DNA of 64,000 nucleotides, taken from positions 186,001-250,000 of the forward strand of contig JBKBLN010000003.1 of the NCBI GenBank assembly GCA_046296415.1, in the 5' to 3' direction. This document shows, one piece after another, positions 24,907 through 33,400 of the stretch. Below the pieces are notes generated by a model. The model searched no databases. It was not told the origin of the DNA and saw only the letters and a list, made by a program, of their open reading frames with translations. The position numbers and the translations under genes were made by a program. Positions within the stretch are counted from its first letter, which is position 1. Every line of letters starts with the position of its first letter. Origin of the DNA: CAYNRA01 sp046296415 (GTDB taxonomy: Bacteria > Bacteroidota > Bacteroidia > Cytophagales > Spirosomataceae).

Positions 24907-25842
24907 CTAAAATTCATCAATAATTTCTACTATTTGTTGAGCAAATGGGCTACTGTCAATTTGCAGTTGAAGAACACGTTTAAAGTTATTCAACTCTTTT
25001 TGTTCTATGATAGTCTGCATTTTAGTTCGTCCTTTATAGTTTTTTTGAAGTATTAGTTCAATTGCATCATCAATTCCTGTCAAAGTGCTAGGCATATCAT
25101 ACATTAATGCTGTCGGTGCGTTCTTGGGGTCAAGTTGAAACCATAAATGATGTTTGCGAAACTTTGATTTCATATCGTTTGGTTGCAAGCCATTTCGTTT
25201 GTAAAAAAGTGCGGCTTTTTCCCGTATCATACCTTTCAGGTCTTTGGGTATAACTACTTTCAATTTGAAATCAGTAAATGTTACTCCGCTGAGATCTAAT
25301 CTTTCAGCTGTTTGAACACTCTCGACAAGGTCTGCAATGAAGTTTTTATAATATCCAATTGCCAATGCAGTTGTTGGATATAAACTTAAATGTCCTAACT
25401 GATAATGTTCTATGATTTTTGATTGGTATTCATTACATGCCTCTATAATAGAATCATCATTTTTCCTGTCAAAACGTAGCATAAAAATGCCGTTAAAATC
25501 AGAAGGTAATTTTACACCAGCTTCAACCAATAGGAAAGATTTGTGATGTCCCATTGCTCCCAAAAATAAAGCCATTTCAAGAATAACATTGTCTCGTGGT
25601 TCAATAACTAATATGTCATTAGTGAGAGTCAGATCATCACATGTCGCAACGAATACGCCAAAGTCGAAGTAATTTGACATTCTTATTAAGTTATCAAATG
25701 TGCTTCTATTAGTTTCCCATACATCTGGGTCTTGCCATAAGAAACAGTCAGCTATTGCAGATAAATTTGCTTTTACCTTTTCTGCAATGGTATAACCTGC
25801 TGTTGATGAACCAATAAATATTTTCGGCTTCAAATCTGTCAT
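24907..25842 (-). CDS. TIR-STING effector of a CBASS system
   Basis: The 311-aa protein has an N-terminal TIR-like nucleotide-binding domain (residues 7-145). It opens with KIFIGSST and contains EPRDNVILEMALFLG, whose Glu89 is the probable NADase residue. The C-terminal part (about 152-295) matches prokaryotic STING: LYPTTALAIGYYKNF at the start and a helical end. In described bacterial TIR-STING systems, cyclic di-GMP made by the partner CD-NTase drives filament formation and NAD+ degradation, killing the infected cell. It starts 3 bp after the CD-NTase stop. The assignment rests on motif recognition. Confidence 0.88.
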   Translation of the reverse strand: MTDLKPKIFIGSSTAGYTIAEKVKANLSAIADCFLWQDPDVWETNRSTFDNLIRMSNYFDFGVFVATCDDLTLTNDILVIEPRDNVILEMALFLGAMGHHKSFLLVEAGVKLPSDFNGIFMLRFDRKNDDSIIEACNEYQSKIIEHYQLGHLSLYPTTALAIGYYKNFIADLVESVQTAERLDLSGVTFTDFKLKVVIPKDLKGMIREKAALFYKRNGLQPNDMKSKFRKHHLWFQLDPKNAPTALMYDMPSTLTGIDDAIELILQKNYKGRTKMQTIIEQKELNNFKRVLQLQIDSSPFAQQIVEIIDEF

Positions 25843-25845
25843 ATG

Positions 25846-26871
25846 TCAGTAGTTTAAGAGAATTCTTTTCACTGTAGGGCTATTCAGTTCTTTAGCTGTA
25901 TCCATAATAAGGGTATCTAAATCTTCCTTTAGTTTTTTCATTTCGGGAACAACTTTGTCATCAGTTAGTGGTTTCTCCATTCCGTTTGGACTCTCAACTG
26001 ACTTTCTTGTTTGTGGATCATTTATTAAAATGTTCAATTTATCTGAGATAGCTTTTGCTATCAAAATTTCATTTCCAAAATTGTAGTTCAAAAGATTATT
26101 CTCTATTGAATGAACTATTGTGGTAAGATGAAAACTTGATAAATCAATTATATTATCAGCATCAGCTTTCAAATTTTTCAAAAGTCGTATTCCTTTTCTT
26201 GCTCCATCATTTGTCGTATCTCCTTTGTAGTTTACGTTATTGATATGGGCAAAAGGATAATCAAGAATTTTCTTTTTAATAGGAAATTCATACAGATAAA
26301 TGCCTTTATAATACTCGTTTTTTGTTTCGATATATCTTTTGGAATGATACCAAAAGCAAAAAACAATATCTACTTTCCGGTTTAAGGATTTATTAAAAAT
26401 TGAAATGCCTTTTGTTCCACTTGTATCAACTTCATCATAAATATCTTTCATTATTTTAGTTGATTGTGTTCTTAGAGCAAGAATGTCGTCATCTGGGTTT
26501 GATGCTGTGTAGTCATTTGAATTTTCTACCCCTGGTTGATTATAATGATATTTGTCTATAATCGTTAATAAGTCAAAGTCGCTATGAACTTTAATGTTGG
26601 TATTAGTAACAACAGAACCTTGTGTTTTATATGCTCTGTTGAAATGAAGGTTTAAGTTGTCTTGTAAGTGCTTTTGAACACTATTAGCAGCGTCATAAGT
26701 TCTGTTATTATATTCGTGTTCAATTTTACGCATTGATTCTGCAAGGTATTTTACATTCTCTGGTATTTCCCTTGAACTGAAAGTTTTTGAAACAACAGAT
26801 TCATTTAACTCTTTGTCAAATTTTCTGTTTTGTATATTTTGAAGTCTTTGTTCGTAATTTATTGTCGCCAT
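25846..26871 (-). CDS. CD-NTase (cGAS-like, CdnE type) of the CBASS pair
   Basis: The 341-aa nucleotidyltransferase has the conserved helix-GS motif (Gly85-Ser86 in YKTQGSVV) and the metal-binding acids Asp98, Asp100 (SDFDLL) and Asp168 (RKVDIVF). These are the complete catalytic set of CD-NTases. The partner is a TIR-STING protein, which in known systems goes with a clade E enzyme making 3',3' cyclic di-GMP. The product here is inferred from the partner. No Cap2/Cap3 ubiquitin-like accessory genes are present, so this would be a minimal type I CBASS. Confidence 0.9.
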   Translation of the reverse strand: MATINYEQRLQNIQNRKFDKELNESVVSKTFSSREIPENVKYLAESMRKIEHEYNNRTYDAANSVQKHLQDNLNLHFNRAYKTQGSVVTNTNIKVHSDFDLLTIIDKYHYNQPGVENSNDYTASNPDDDILALRTQSTKIMKDIYDEVDTSGTKGISIFNKSLNRKVDIVFCFWYHSKRYIETKNEYYKGIYLYEFPIKKKILDYPFAHINNVNYKGDTTNDGARKGIRLLKNLKADADNIIDLSSFHLTTIVHSIENNLLNYNFGNEILIAKAISDKLNILINDPQTRKSVESPNGMEKPLTDDKVVPEMKKLKEDLDTLIMDTAKELNSPTVKRILLNY

Positions 26872-26916
26872 ATTCTAATTGTTCTTTTTTGTTGGTGTGT
26901 CGTCTTTAAGCTGACC

Positions 26917-27046
26917 GCTAACGTTTCGCAGCTACCCGAAGGTGACGATTTCGAAACATTAAACTGTCAACCCAGCACAAAATTTGACACGAGGCAGAAT
27001 TTTAAATGAACCACTGAACCGCCACTTTTGGGTAGGTGCTGTTAGC
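26917..27046. repeat. Spacer repeat B: 130-bp attC-like inverted repeat
   Basis: The left end reads GCTAACGTTTCGCAGCTACC. The reverse complement of the right end reads GCTAACAGCACCTACCC. They share GCTAAC, GCA/AGCA, CTACCC and a following AAGGTG/AAAGTG. The ends are thus GCTAAC and GTTAGC. It lies between the CD-NTase start and the TIR-protein stop. The interior (GATTTCGAA, then ACTGAACC) is homologous to spacer A at 12.65-12.74 kb. Confidence 0.72.
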
Positions 27047-27054
27047 AACCGTTT

Positions 27055-27864
27055 TCATTCTTTCAGTTTATTTTTCAGTAACCTTACAACTTCTTCTGAA
27101 CTGCTATTTCTATAATCAACATATCCTATCGTTTCATTTAAGCCTGGAATTTCTGTGTCGTCTAATTTTAGTGGAAGTATATATTCTTTGTTTTGACTAA
27201 AAGCTCTCGCTTGTGCTGCCTTTCTTTCGTGATTTGTCCATTGCTTTTCTCTATAGCTTTGAGAAATAACCATTAAACAGTATTTAGCCTTGTTTTTATA
27301 AACATCATTGAGATGATCATATAAATCTTTGCCCCATAGTGTCGCCTTTTCATATGAATCATAAAATACACGAACTCCATCTTTAGCTAGCTTCTCTGCT
27401 ATACTCTCGGCAATTGAGCGGTCTTCTCCTGCGAATGAAATTGCAATGTCATAGTCATTAGTCAAATCCTTATCTGATGATATAAATGGATTTGTAATTG
27501 TAGAGGATTTTGTAATTTTTCTATACTTAGCATTTTCACTCAGCTCAAGACCAACAAAGCAAAGTCTTTTGTTCAACTCAAGTAATCTATGCTTAAAAAG
27601 CTCAGGATTGTCAACATATCTAACGGGTTGCATTGCCTTTGAAAGGAATGTCAAAATATTATTTGAACATTTATGCTTGTTTTGATTGTGGGCAAAAGCA
27701 TTGAATAATCTTTTCCATTTTGTCATCGAAGGGTCAGTATCTTCAATAAGGGATTCAGCTAGTAGGCGACCAATTTCAGTACCCGTAAGTCCTGTGTCTG
27801 TATTAGCAATAACCCTACAAATATTTTCCAACACTTCACTAGGAATTGGAGTCTCTTTTTGCAT
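27055..27864 (-). CDS. AbiJ-N-terminal-domain / TIR fusion protein
   Basis: From ATG 27864 the protein is 269 aa. Residues 1-125 resemble the AbiJ N-terminal domain type 3: TGTEIGRLLAE, TKWKRLFNAFAHNQN and AMQPVRYVDNPELF. From about residue 137 there is a TIR domain starting DYDIAISFAGEDRS, with the probable catalytic Glu213 in TNHERKAAQ. Such proteins are abortive-infection effectors that degrade NAD+ or make a nucleotide signal. The frame extends 75 bp further upstream into the neighbouring gene, and that start is rejected. It follows the secreted barrel-like gene by 19 bp. Confidence 0.85.
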   Translation of the reverse strand: MQKETPIPSEVLENICRVIANTDTGLTGTEIGRLLAESLIEDTDPSMTKWKRLFNAFAHNQNKHKCSNNILTFLSKAMQPVRYVDNPELFKHRLLELNKRLCFVGLELSENAKYRKITKSSTITNPFISSDKDLTNDYDIAISFAGEDRSIAESIAEKLAKDGVRVFYDSYEKATLWGKDLYDHLNDVYKNKAKYCLMVISQSYREKQWTNHERKAAQARAFSQNKEYILPLKLDDTEIPGLNETIGYVDYRNSSSEEVVRLLKNKLKE

Positions 27865-27883
27865 TTCAAGTTTCTTATGCGTT

Positions 27884-28744
27884 TTAATTTTGTCCGCCTG
27901 TGGCGTTTTTCTTAGGTGAAAAAAAATCGTAGTTAACACTAAAACTTATCCACGGTTTATCGCTGTACATAAAGCCATTTCCAAGATTACCAAAACCTTT
28001 ATCCCAACCAATAATAAATCCTGGCGATACATTTCCGAACTTAAATGAAATACCTACACCATAAGTTAGTCCTGTACCATTTTCTAAAATTTCTGAGTCT
28101 GTTATTTTAGTATTGTTTGCAGAGTTATAATTCAAAGTTGTAATTCCTGCAAAGCCAAATGGAGCTATATAGTAAGGTCTAACGGAAGACACTCTCCACT
28201 TCCAACCAATAAATGGTGCTATGTTAAAATCACCATCCATTAAAGATTCGGGGGCGTTTCCTACCTTTAGTCTATATTTAAATGGTGCTGTCAACAATCC
28301 TGAAAATACATCATTTGCATATCTGTAATACTCAGTCTCCGTATGGTTCTCGATTATGTTTACTTCAATCCAAAAGTTATGGTCATAATCTTCTTTGTTA
28401 ACTGTTCTACCTGCTCTTGGATAAGCAACTGTAACAACTCCTTCTGATTTTTTCTCATTTTGGTTTTGCTGAATACTTGAACCGGGAATTGATATCAATT
28501 GATACTTTTTGCCATTTATTTCTTTAATTGGAAGCTCAACTTTTCTAAAATAGACCTGATAGTTTATTTTACGATAGTCTTCAAAATTGGGGCTAAGGTT
28601 TTGGTCTGCATAAATAATATAGTCTTGTCCATTTCTCTTAATTCTTAGACCTAATGGATTGTCAACTCTATAATCATCTTCTTGTCCAAACACTAATAAG
28701 GTTGTCAAGAAAAATAACATTGTTATTGTAAGATGTCTTTTCAT
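27884..28744 (-). CDS. Secreted beta-barrel-like hypothetical protein
   Basis: From ATG 28744 the 286-aa product has a clear Sec signal peptide (LTITMLFFLTTLLVFGQ). The C-terminal half has alternating aromatic/hydrophobic strands (APFIGWKWRVSSVRPYYIAP, GLTYGVGISFKFG, WISFSVNYDFF), suggesting a small outer-membrane barrel or a barrel-like periplasmic domain. I do not recognise the family. It is the first gene of the strand-uniform block and probably shares a transcript with the AbiJ-TIR gene. A role as envelope sensor for that effector is inference. It could also be an unrelated passenger. Confidence 0.7.
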   Translation of the reverse strand: MKRHLTITMLFFLTTLLVFGQEDDYRVDNPLGLRIKRNGQDYIIYADQNLSPNFEDYRKINYQVYFRKVELPIKEINGKKYQLISIPGSSIQQNQNEKKSEGVVTVAYPRAGRTVNKEDYDHNFWIEVNIIENHTETEYYRYANDVFSGLLTAPFKYRLKVGNAPESLMDGDFNIAPFIGWKWRVSSVRPYYIAPFGFAGITTLNYNSANNTKITDSEILENGTGLTYGVGISFKFGNVSPGFIIGWDKGFGNLGNGFMYSDKPWISFSVNYDFFSPKKNATGGQN

Positions 28745-28797
28745 TGTATATGTTTTTTTAAATGGTTGCCAACGAATCGATAAACGCCATAAATTCA

Positions 28798-28846
28798 CCC
28801 CAATACCGTCTATATCCCAATTGGAGATGGAGTCTTGGCCAAACCA
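28798..28846. repeat. Leader repeat copy 3 (middle part only)
   Basis: This sequence begins CCCCAATACCGTCTATATCCC and aligns with 16068-16115 with a single-base indel and a handful of substitutions. It lies 54 bp upstream of the first gene of the island. The gene-free stretch 28745-29304 holds this repeat, a terminator at 29137-29166, and nothing else I can support. Confidence 0.68.
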
Positions 28847-29136
28847 ATACCCCCCACCAACCCTATCCAAATGTATCAAAAATGCCTTAGATCTCCAATT
28901 GATCCAACGGACTTTTTAATTGATCAAGGCCTTTCAAGGTAAGGTGTATGTATATTTTGCTGTTTTTTGTGCTTTCGTGAGCCTGTAAGCTTTAGGGGTT
29001 CCGTAGATTTGAACCATTTCGAGAGACCTACTGGATATTGGTCGTTGCTGGCTCGCCTGAAACTCATTTACCCAATTCCCTTTGGTTATTTTTACCATGG
29101 CGATTATCCCCCAACCCAAATCTTCACCCATAAAAA

Positions 29137-29166
29137 AAAGAACCTCGATCAAAGATGAGGTTCTTT
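29137..29166 (-). terminator. Terminator of the DUF1080 gene
   Basis: A perfect 10-bp stem (AAAGAACCTC with GAGGTTCTTT) surrounds a 10-nt loop. On the minus strand it is followed by a run of T residues (the A-run at 29132-29139). It lies 139 bp past the DUF1080 stop. Confidence 0.8.
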
Positions 29167-29304
29167 CTAAGGCTTTTAAACTGTGTTCAATTGTCAATTC
29201 ACTGGATTTACGAAAAATCAACTCTTTTGGATGTCCAGGATGACAAAAAATCGATTTTGGAATAAAAATTTGGCCAACTTTGTGGATAAATGGATCGAGT
29301 TCCT

Positions 29305-29907
29305 TTATAACTTCTTCACCACTAGGTCTTTCCATAACACCCGAATGTCGTTCCCGTCGTGGATCTGCAAGGCAATCGAGCCATCAATCGACCCAATCTT
29401 GTCATCGGTTAACCGAATCATCTCCACTCCGTTCAGCCAGGTCACGACTTCATTGCCCTGCACCCGAACACGCATCGTATTCCACTCGCCCATTTTGAGC
29501 ACCTTGTCTTTGTCATCCGTCGGCTTGATCAACCAACCTCGGCCATACGACTCATACACGCCTCCTGTCCACTTTCCGGGAGGTGCCACCTCGGCCTGCC
29601 AACCGGCCACCTTGGTCCCCTCAAAAGAGGAATGGAAGAATACCCCACTGTTTCCGTTGGATTCTTGCTTGAAAGAGACCGTTAAGTCGAAGTCTTTGTA
29701 CTTTTTCTCGGTAGCCAAGTAGCCATACCCTTTATTAGGGCCGTTTTCGCAGACTAGTAGTCCGTTTTCGACATACCACTTTTCTTCCCCGATGATCGTC
29801 CAGCCGGACAGGTCTTTGCCGTTAAACAATTTTTCTTTTTTCTGAGCATACGAAACACCCAGCACCGCGCACAATGCCGCTGTTAGGAGGATTTTTTTGA
29901 CAAACAT
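29305..29907 (-). CDS. Secreted DUF1080 (3-keto-disaccharide hydrolase-like) protein
   Basis: The 200-aa protein has a signal peptide (ILLTAALCAVLGVSYAQ) and a concanavalin-like DUF1080 fold (pfam06439). Motifs are LFNGKDLSGW near the start, NSGVFFHSSFEG and YESYGRG in the middle, and GSIALQIHDGNDIRVLWKDL at the end. Members act on 3-keto glycosides in Bacteroidota. I use ATG 29907 rather than 29913. It stands alone with its own -7-like element and terminator. Confidence 0.9.
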   Translation of the reverse strand: MFVKKILLTAALCAVLGVSYAQKKEKLFNGKDLSGWTIIGEEKWYVENGLLVCENGPNKGYGYLATEKKYKDFDLTVSFKQESNGNSGVFFHSSFEGTKVAGWQAEVAPPGKWTGGVYESYGRGWLIKPTDDKDKVLKMGEWNTMRVRVQGNEVVTWLNGVEMIRLTDDKIGSIDGSIALQIHDGNDIRVLWKDLVVKKL

Positions 29908-29937
29908 AGTCAAGTCTATTTAGGATGGTTGAATCCC

Positions 29938-29945
29938 CAAATATA
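29938..29945 (-). promoter_or_regulatory. Candidate -7 element (TATATTTG) for the DUF1080 gene
   Basis: On the minus strand TATATTTG matches TAnnTTTG and lies 30 bp upstream of ATG 29907. No good -33 TTG was found at the usual distance. Confidence 0.45.
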
Positions 29946-29968
29946 ATCGAGCCTAGTCAATTAATCCT

Positions 29969-30409
29969 TTATTTCGTGGCAAAAGAAGTGCGCGCCAAAT
30001 TCGATACACATTTCGCCACAATCTCTCCTGCCTCGTTCTTCAACGTACAGGCCGCATGGATGAGCGTCTTGCCGTCTTTGATGATCTCCGACGTCGCCCA
30101 GACTTTCTCTCCCACTTTGGCTGGACGAAGGTAATCCACATTCAAATTCACTGTCGCATAAAACGCACCTTTGTCGAGGGAGTAAACAGTGGCCCCCAAG
30201 ACTTCGTCCAACATAGCCGCCGAAACACCTCCGTGCAAGATCATCGCGGGATTGGTAAATTCGGGCTTTACTTCAAAACAAAACGTTAAACTGCCATATT
30301 CCGCCGCGACTAGCTCTCCGTCTAACCACTTAGCCACCAAAGAAGGGCTGCCGTCCCCCATTCTGCCGCCTATATTGGACTTTAAAAACTCGATGATTGG
30401 ATTTGTCAT
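29969..30409 (-). CDS. PaaI-type hotdog thioesterase
   Basis: The 146-aa protein has the hotdog thioesterase signature HGGVSAAMLDEVLGA, where the Asp/Glu serve in catalysis. The strand motif TVNLNVDYLRPAKVGEKV follows. These enzymes hydrolyse aryl- or acyl-CoA esters in the cytoplasm. Its ATG overlaps the stop of the GH3/serine-hydrolase gene (ATGA), so it is translated from that message. The specific acyl-CoA is not readable. Confidence 0.92.
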   Translation of the reverse strand: MTNPIIEFLKSNIGGRMGDGSPSLVAKWLDGELVAAEYGSLTFCFEVKPEFTNPAMILHGGVSAAMLDEVLGATVYSLDKGAFYATVNLNVDYLRPAKVGEKVWATSEIIKDGKTLIHAACTLKNEAGEIVAKCVSNLARTSFATK

Positions 30410-33400
30410 TGCTTTTTAGTTGTTGAAAGAATCGATTGATAAACGACCTCGTGCATGCGCTGACGCAGCCGAAGGGAATTAATTTTATTGTTTTCTTCAC
30501 TGGGATACACCCGGTTCGACAAAAATACGAAAATCAAATCTTGTTCCGGATCCACCCATACGACTGTCCCGGTGAAACCCGTATGCCCAAAGGTTTGACT
30601 GGACGCGCGCGTCGAATAAACTGCGCTATTTTCATGTGCCCCCGGCCGATTCCAACCCAATGGGCGCCCGCTTTTGGGTGACGTCGACCGAAGAAAGGTT
30701 TCGACCGTTTCGGGCCCAAACAACTTCGCATCGCCATACCGACCTTTTTGGAGCTGCAATTGGGCTATTTTGGCTATTTCCCATGCGTTACTGAATAAAC
30801 CCGCATGTCCTGCTACTCCTCCCAACAACGCCGCGTTGGGGTCATGGACGGTCCCGTGAATCAATTCGCCCCGAAAAAGGTCATCTTGGGCGGTGGGTGG
30901 AAGCATCTCCTTGGAAAACTTACGGAGCGGATTAAACGTCATGCGGGTAATCCCCAAAGGAGCCCAGAATTTCTGCTGCAAAAATTGATCTAACGACTGT
31001 TGTGCCAGCCGTTCCACCAGTTTTTGCATCATGATCATGCCCAAATCGCTGTACAAATACCGATGTCCTCCCTTACTGTCCACCAGGTTATTCAGTCGGG
31101 AATCAATAATCCATCGCCATACATCCGCTCCTATCTTGGACTGGATAAAGAGATTGGTGGTCACTGGCAATGCCTCGGTACTGGCGGTGGTATAATAATC
31201 GGGCCGAAAGGTACTTCCTGTCTTGGTTTCTTTCCAAAACGGAATAAACGCCACCAATCCGGCTTGATGCCACAGCACTTCCCGGATGGTCATCGACTCT
31301 TTGTTGGTACCCACCAGCTCGGTTAAATACCGACTGACCGGCTCATCCAGATCAAATTTTCCCCGATCATACAGCCACATCAAGGCTTGAAGGGTCGCGG
31401 TAACCTTCGTCAAGGAAGCGATGTCGTACAGCATATCCGACTGAACCGGTGTCGAAATCCCATAACCATGCTGTCCAAAGCTTTTTTGATACACAACTTT
31501 CCCTTGCCGTGCCACCAACACCTGACATCCCGGAAAAGCCCCTCGCTGGATCCCCTCCAAGGCCAACGTATCCAGTTTCGCTAAAGTACGCTCGTCCATA
31601 CCCACCGACAGGGGCGTATCGAAACCCAATCGGAAGGTTCTCCTCCACGTAACCCCTTGGTGTAAGACCAACTTTTTGGACACCTGTACCGGTAATTTCC
31701 CTCGGGCGGGCTTGGCACCAAACAAGATCTGAGGCACTTCACCATGGCCCACCGGATCATCCTCGTATCCACAAACCAAGGTAGGTAAATCTTGAAATAA
31801 GGCTAATCCATAGGGGTTTCCGAAGGCACAAACCACCACTTTGGTTTTTTCCTGAAGAGCTTGAATGAACCGGACAGTCGCTTGCGAAACCCCAAACTGC
31901 CGCGCCGATTGGTTGTTCATGTCATGGACGGCCACCACCACCACTTCATACTGGCTGGCTTTTTCCAGCACCCATTGCCAGTCGGCATCTTTGACGGGTT
32001 TGAAGGGAATCGAAAAGTGCTGAAACGGCGCGTATTGGCTCAAAGTCGACTGAAACAGGCTTTCCTCCGGGCCACTGATGGTCACGGAGGCGAATTTGGT
32101 CGAATCAAGTCGTTGAAAAGGGAGTAGCTGCTGTTGATCTTGCACCACCGTAGTGGCCGCACTAAATACCGCTTCTTTGATGGTCTTGGCGGATGCGTTT
32201 TGAAGATCCGACAACAGGTTTTGTTCTGGGATGGGCCGATACGCAGCCAACCCCGCCCAGTATTTCGATTGAAGTATTTTCCTCACTTTTCGATCCAACT
32301 CCGATCTCGGGATTCGCCCCTGCTCTACCGCGGTTAAGACGGCTTGAAAAGCGATGGGCAAATTGGCTGTTTGCAGGAGAAGGTCATTTCCGGCCAATAA
32401 GGCAGCCACTTCCGCTTGACCCGTGGGATAATGCTTGGTGAGCCCCCGCATATTGAGCGCATCGGTGATCACTAGGCGATTGAATTGCCACTCATTCCGA
32501 AGCAAATCGGTGACAATGCGACGCGAAACCGTCGCCGGAGTATTGGGTGCTGCCTCCAATGCCGGGACATACAAATGACCCACCATCACACTGGCAATGC
32601 TATCGGCAATTAAACGTCGGAACGGGATAAATTCGGAAGTGCGCAGCCGATTTTCAGAATGAGTTAAAACAGGGAGCGAATAGTGGGAGTCGGCATCGGA
32701 ATCGCCGTGACCCGGAAAATGCTTGGCACTGCCCATGATGCGGGCCCGTTTTAGTCCCCGATGAAAAGCCACGGCACGATCGGCCACCTCTTGCGCATTC
32801 TCACCGAAGGCCCGGTAGTTGATGACCGGATTATCCGGATTGGTGTTGATATCGGCCACAGGAGAAAAGTTCATGTGAATGCCCAGTCGTTGGCATTGCA
32901 TGCCAATGGCATAGCCCACTTCCTCCAGCAGCCGTAGGTCCTGCACGGCCCCTAGGGTAATTTGCTTGGGAAAGGAAATGGTTTCATCCAGCCGCATTCC
33001 CAATCCCCATTCGGCATCCATTCCGATCAAAAGAGGAATTTTGGAGGCGGCTTGGTATCGGTTGGTCAGTTTAGCTTGTTGAATCGGGTGGCCTTGAAAA
33101 AAGATAATTCCCCCGACATGATACTGCCGAATGTACTCTTCAACTTGTTTGTAGGTGGTTTCGGTCCGATTCGAATAGGTGGAGATCATGAAAAGCTGAC
33201 CCACTTTTTGTGGAAGCGACATGGAATCCATCTGCTTTTGAACCCACGCCTCCTGATTTTGTGCGTATTGTGCGAGTTGTTCAGGGGAGTAAGTGGGAAT
33301 GTGGGTGGAGTCGGCTTGAATAGAACGTACCTGAACAACCACGTCGGGTTGAACCGTCTGGACCGTTTTTTCCAAAAACCATAAAAAGACAAAATCAAAT

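Larger units (their letters stand above)
10830..28744 (-). mobile_element. AT-rich, strand-uniform defence island with palindromic spacers
   Basis: All genes I accept from 10830 to 28744 lie on the minus strand, while both flanks are mixed. The block is visibly richer in A/T than the flanks. It contains at least five independent defence or toxin modules (CBASS, TIR protein, restriction-modification, RES/Xre, ImmA/PIN). Several module ends are followed by inverted-repeat spacers of about 95-160 bp. No integrase, transposase, tRNA or clear attachment site is seen at either edge. The limits given are those of the outermost genes. It may be an integron-like cassette array or a stepwise-grown defence hotspot. 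Confidence 0.6.

Noticed and set aside
27865..27939. N-terminal extension of the AbiJ-TIR protein
   Set aside because: It lies within the coding end of the secreted protein gene, and the AbiJ-like domain begins right after the internal ATG at 27864.
10667..29300. Integron integrase, transposase or tRNA attachment site at the island edges
   Set aside because: None could be found on either strand, so the array is described only as integron-like.
28934..29335. 133-aa minus-strand reading frame between the island and the DUF1080 gene
   Set aside because: It runs through a strong terminator hairpin, overlaps the end of the DUF1080 gene and resembles no protein family.
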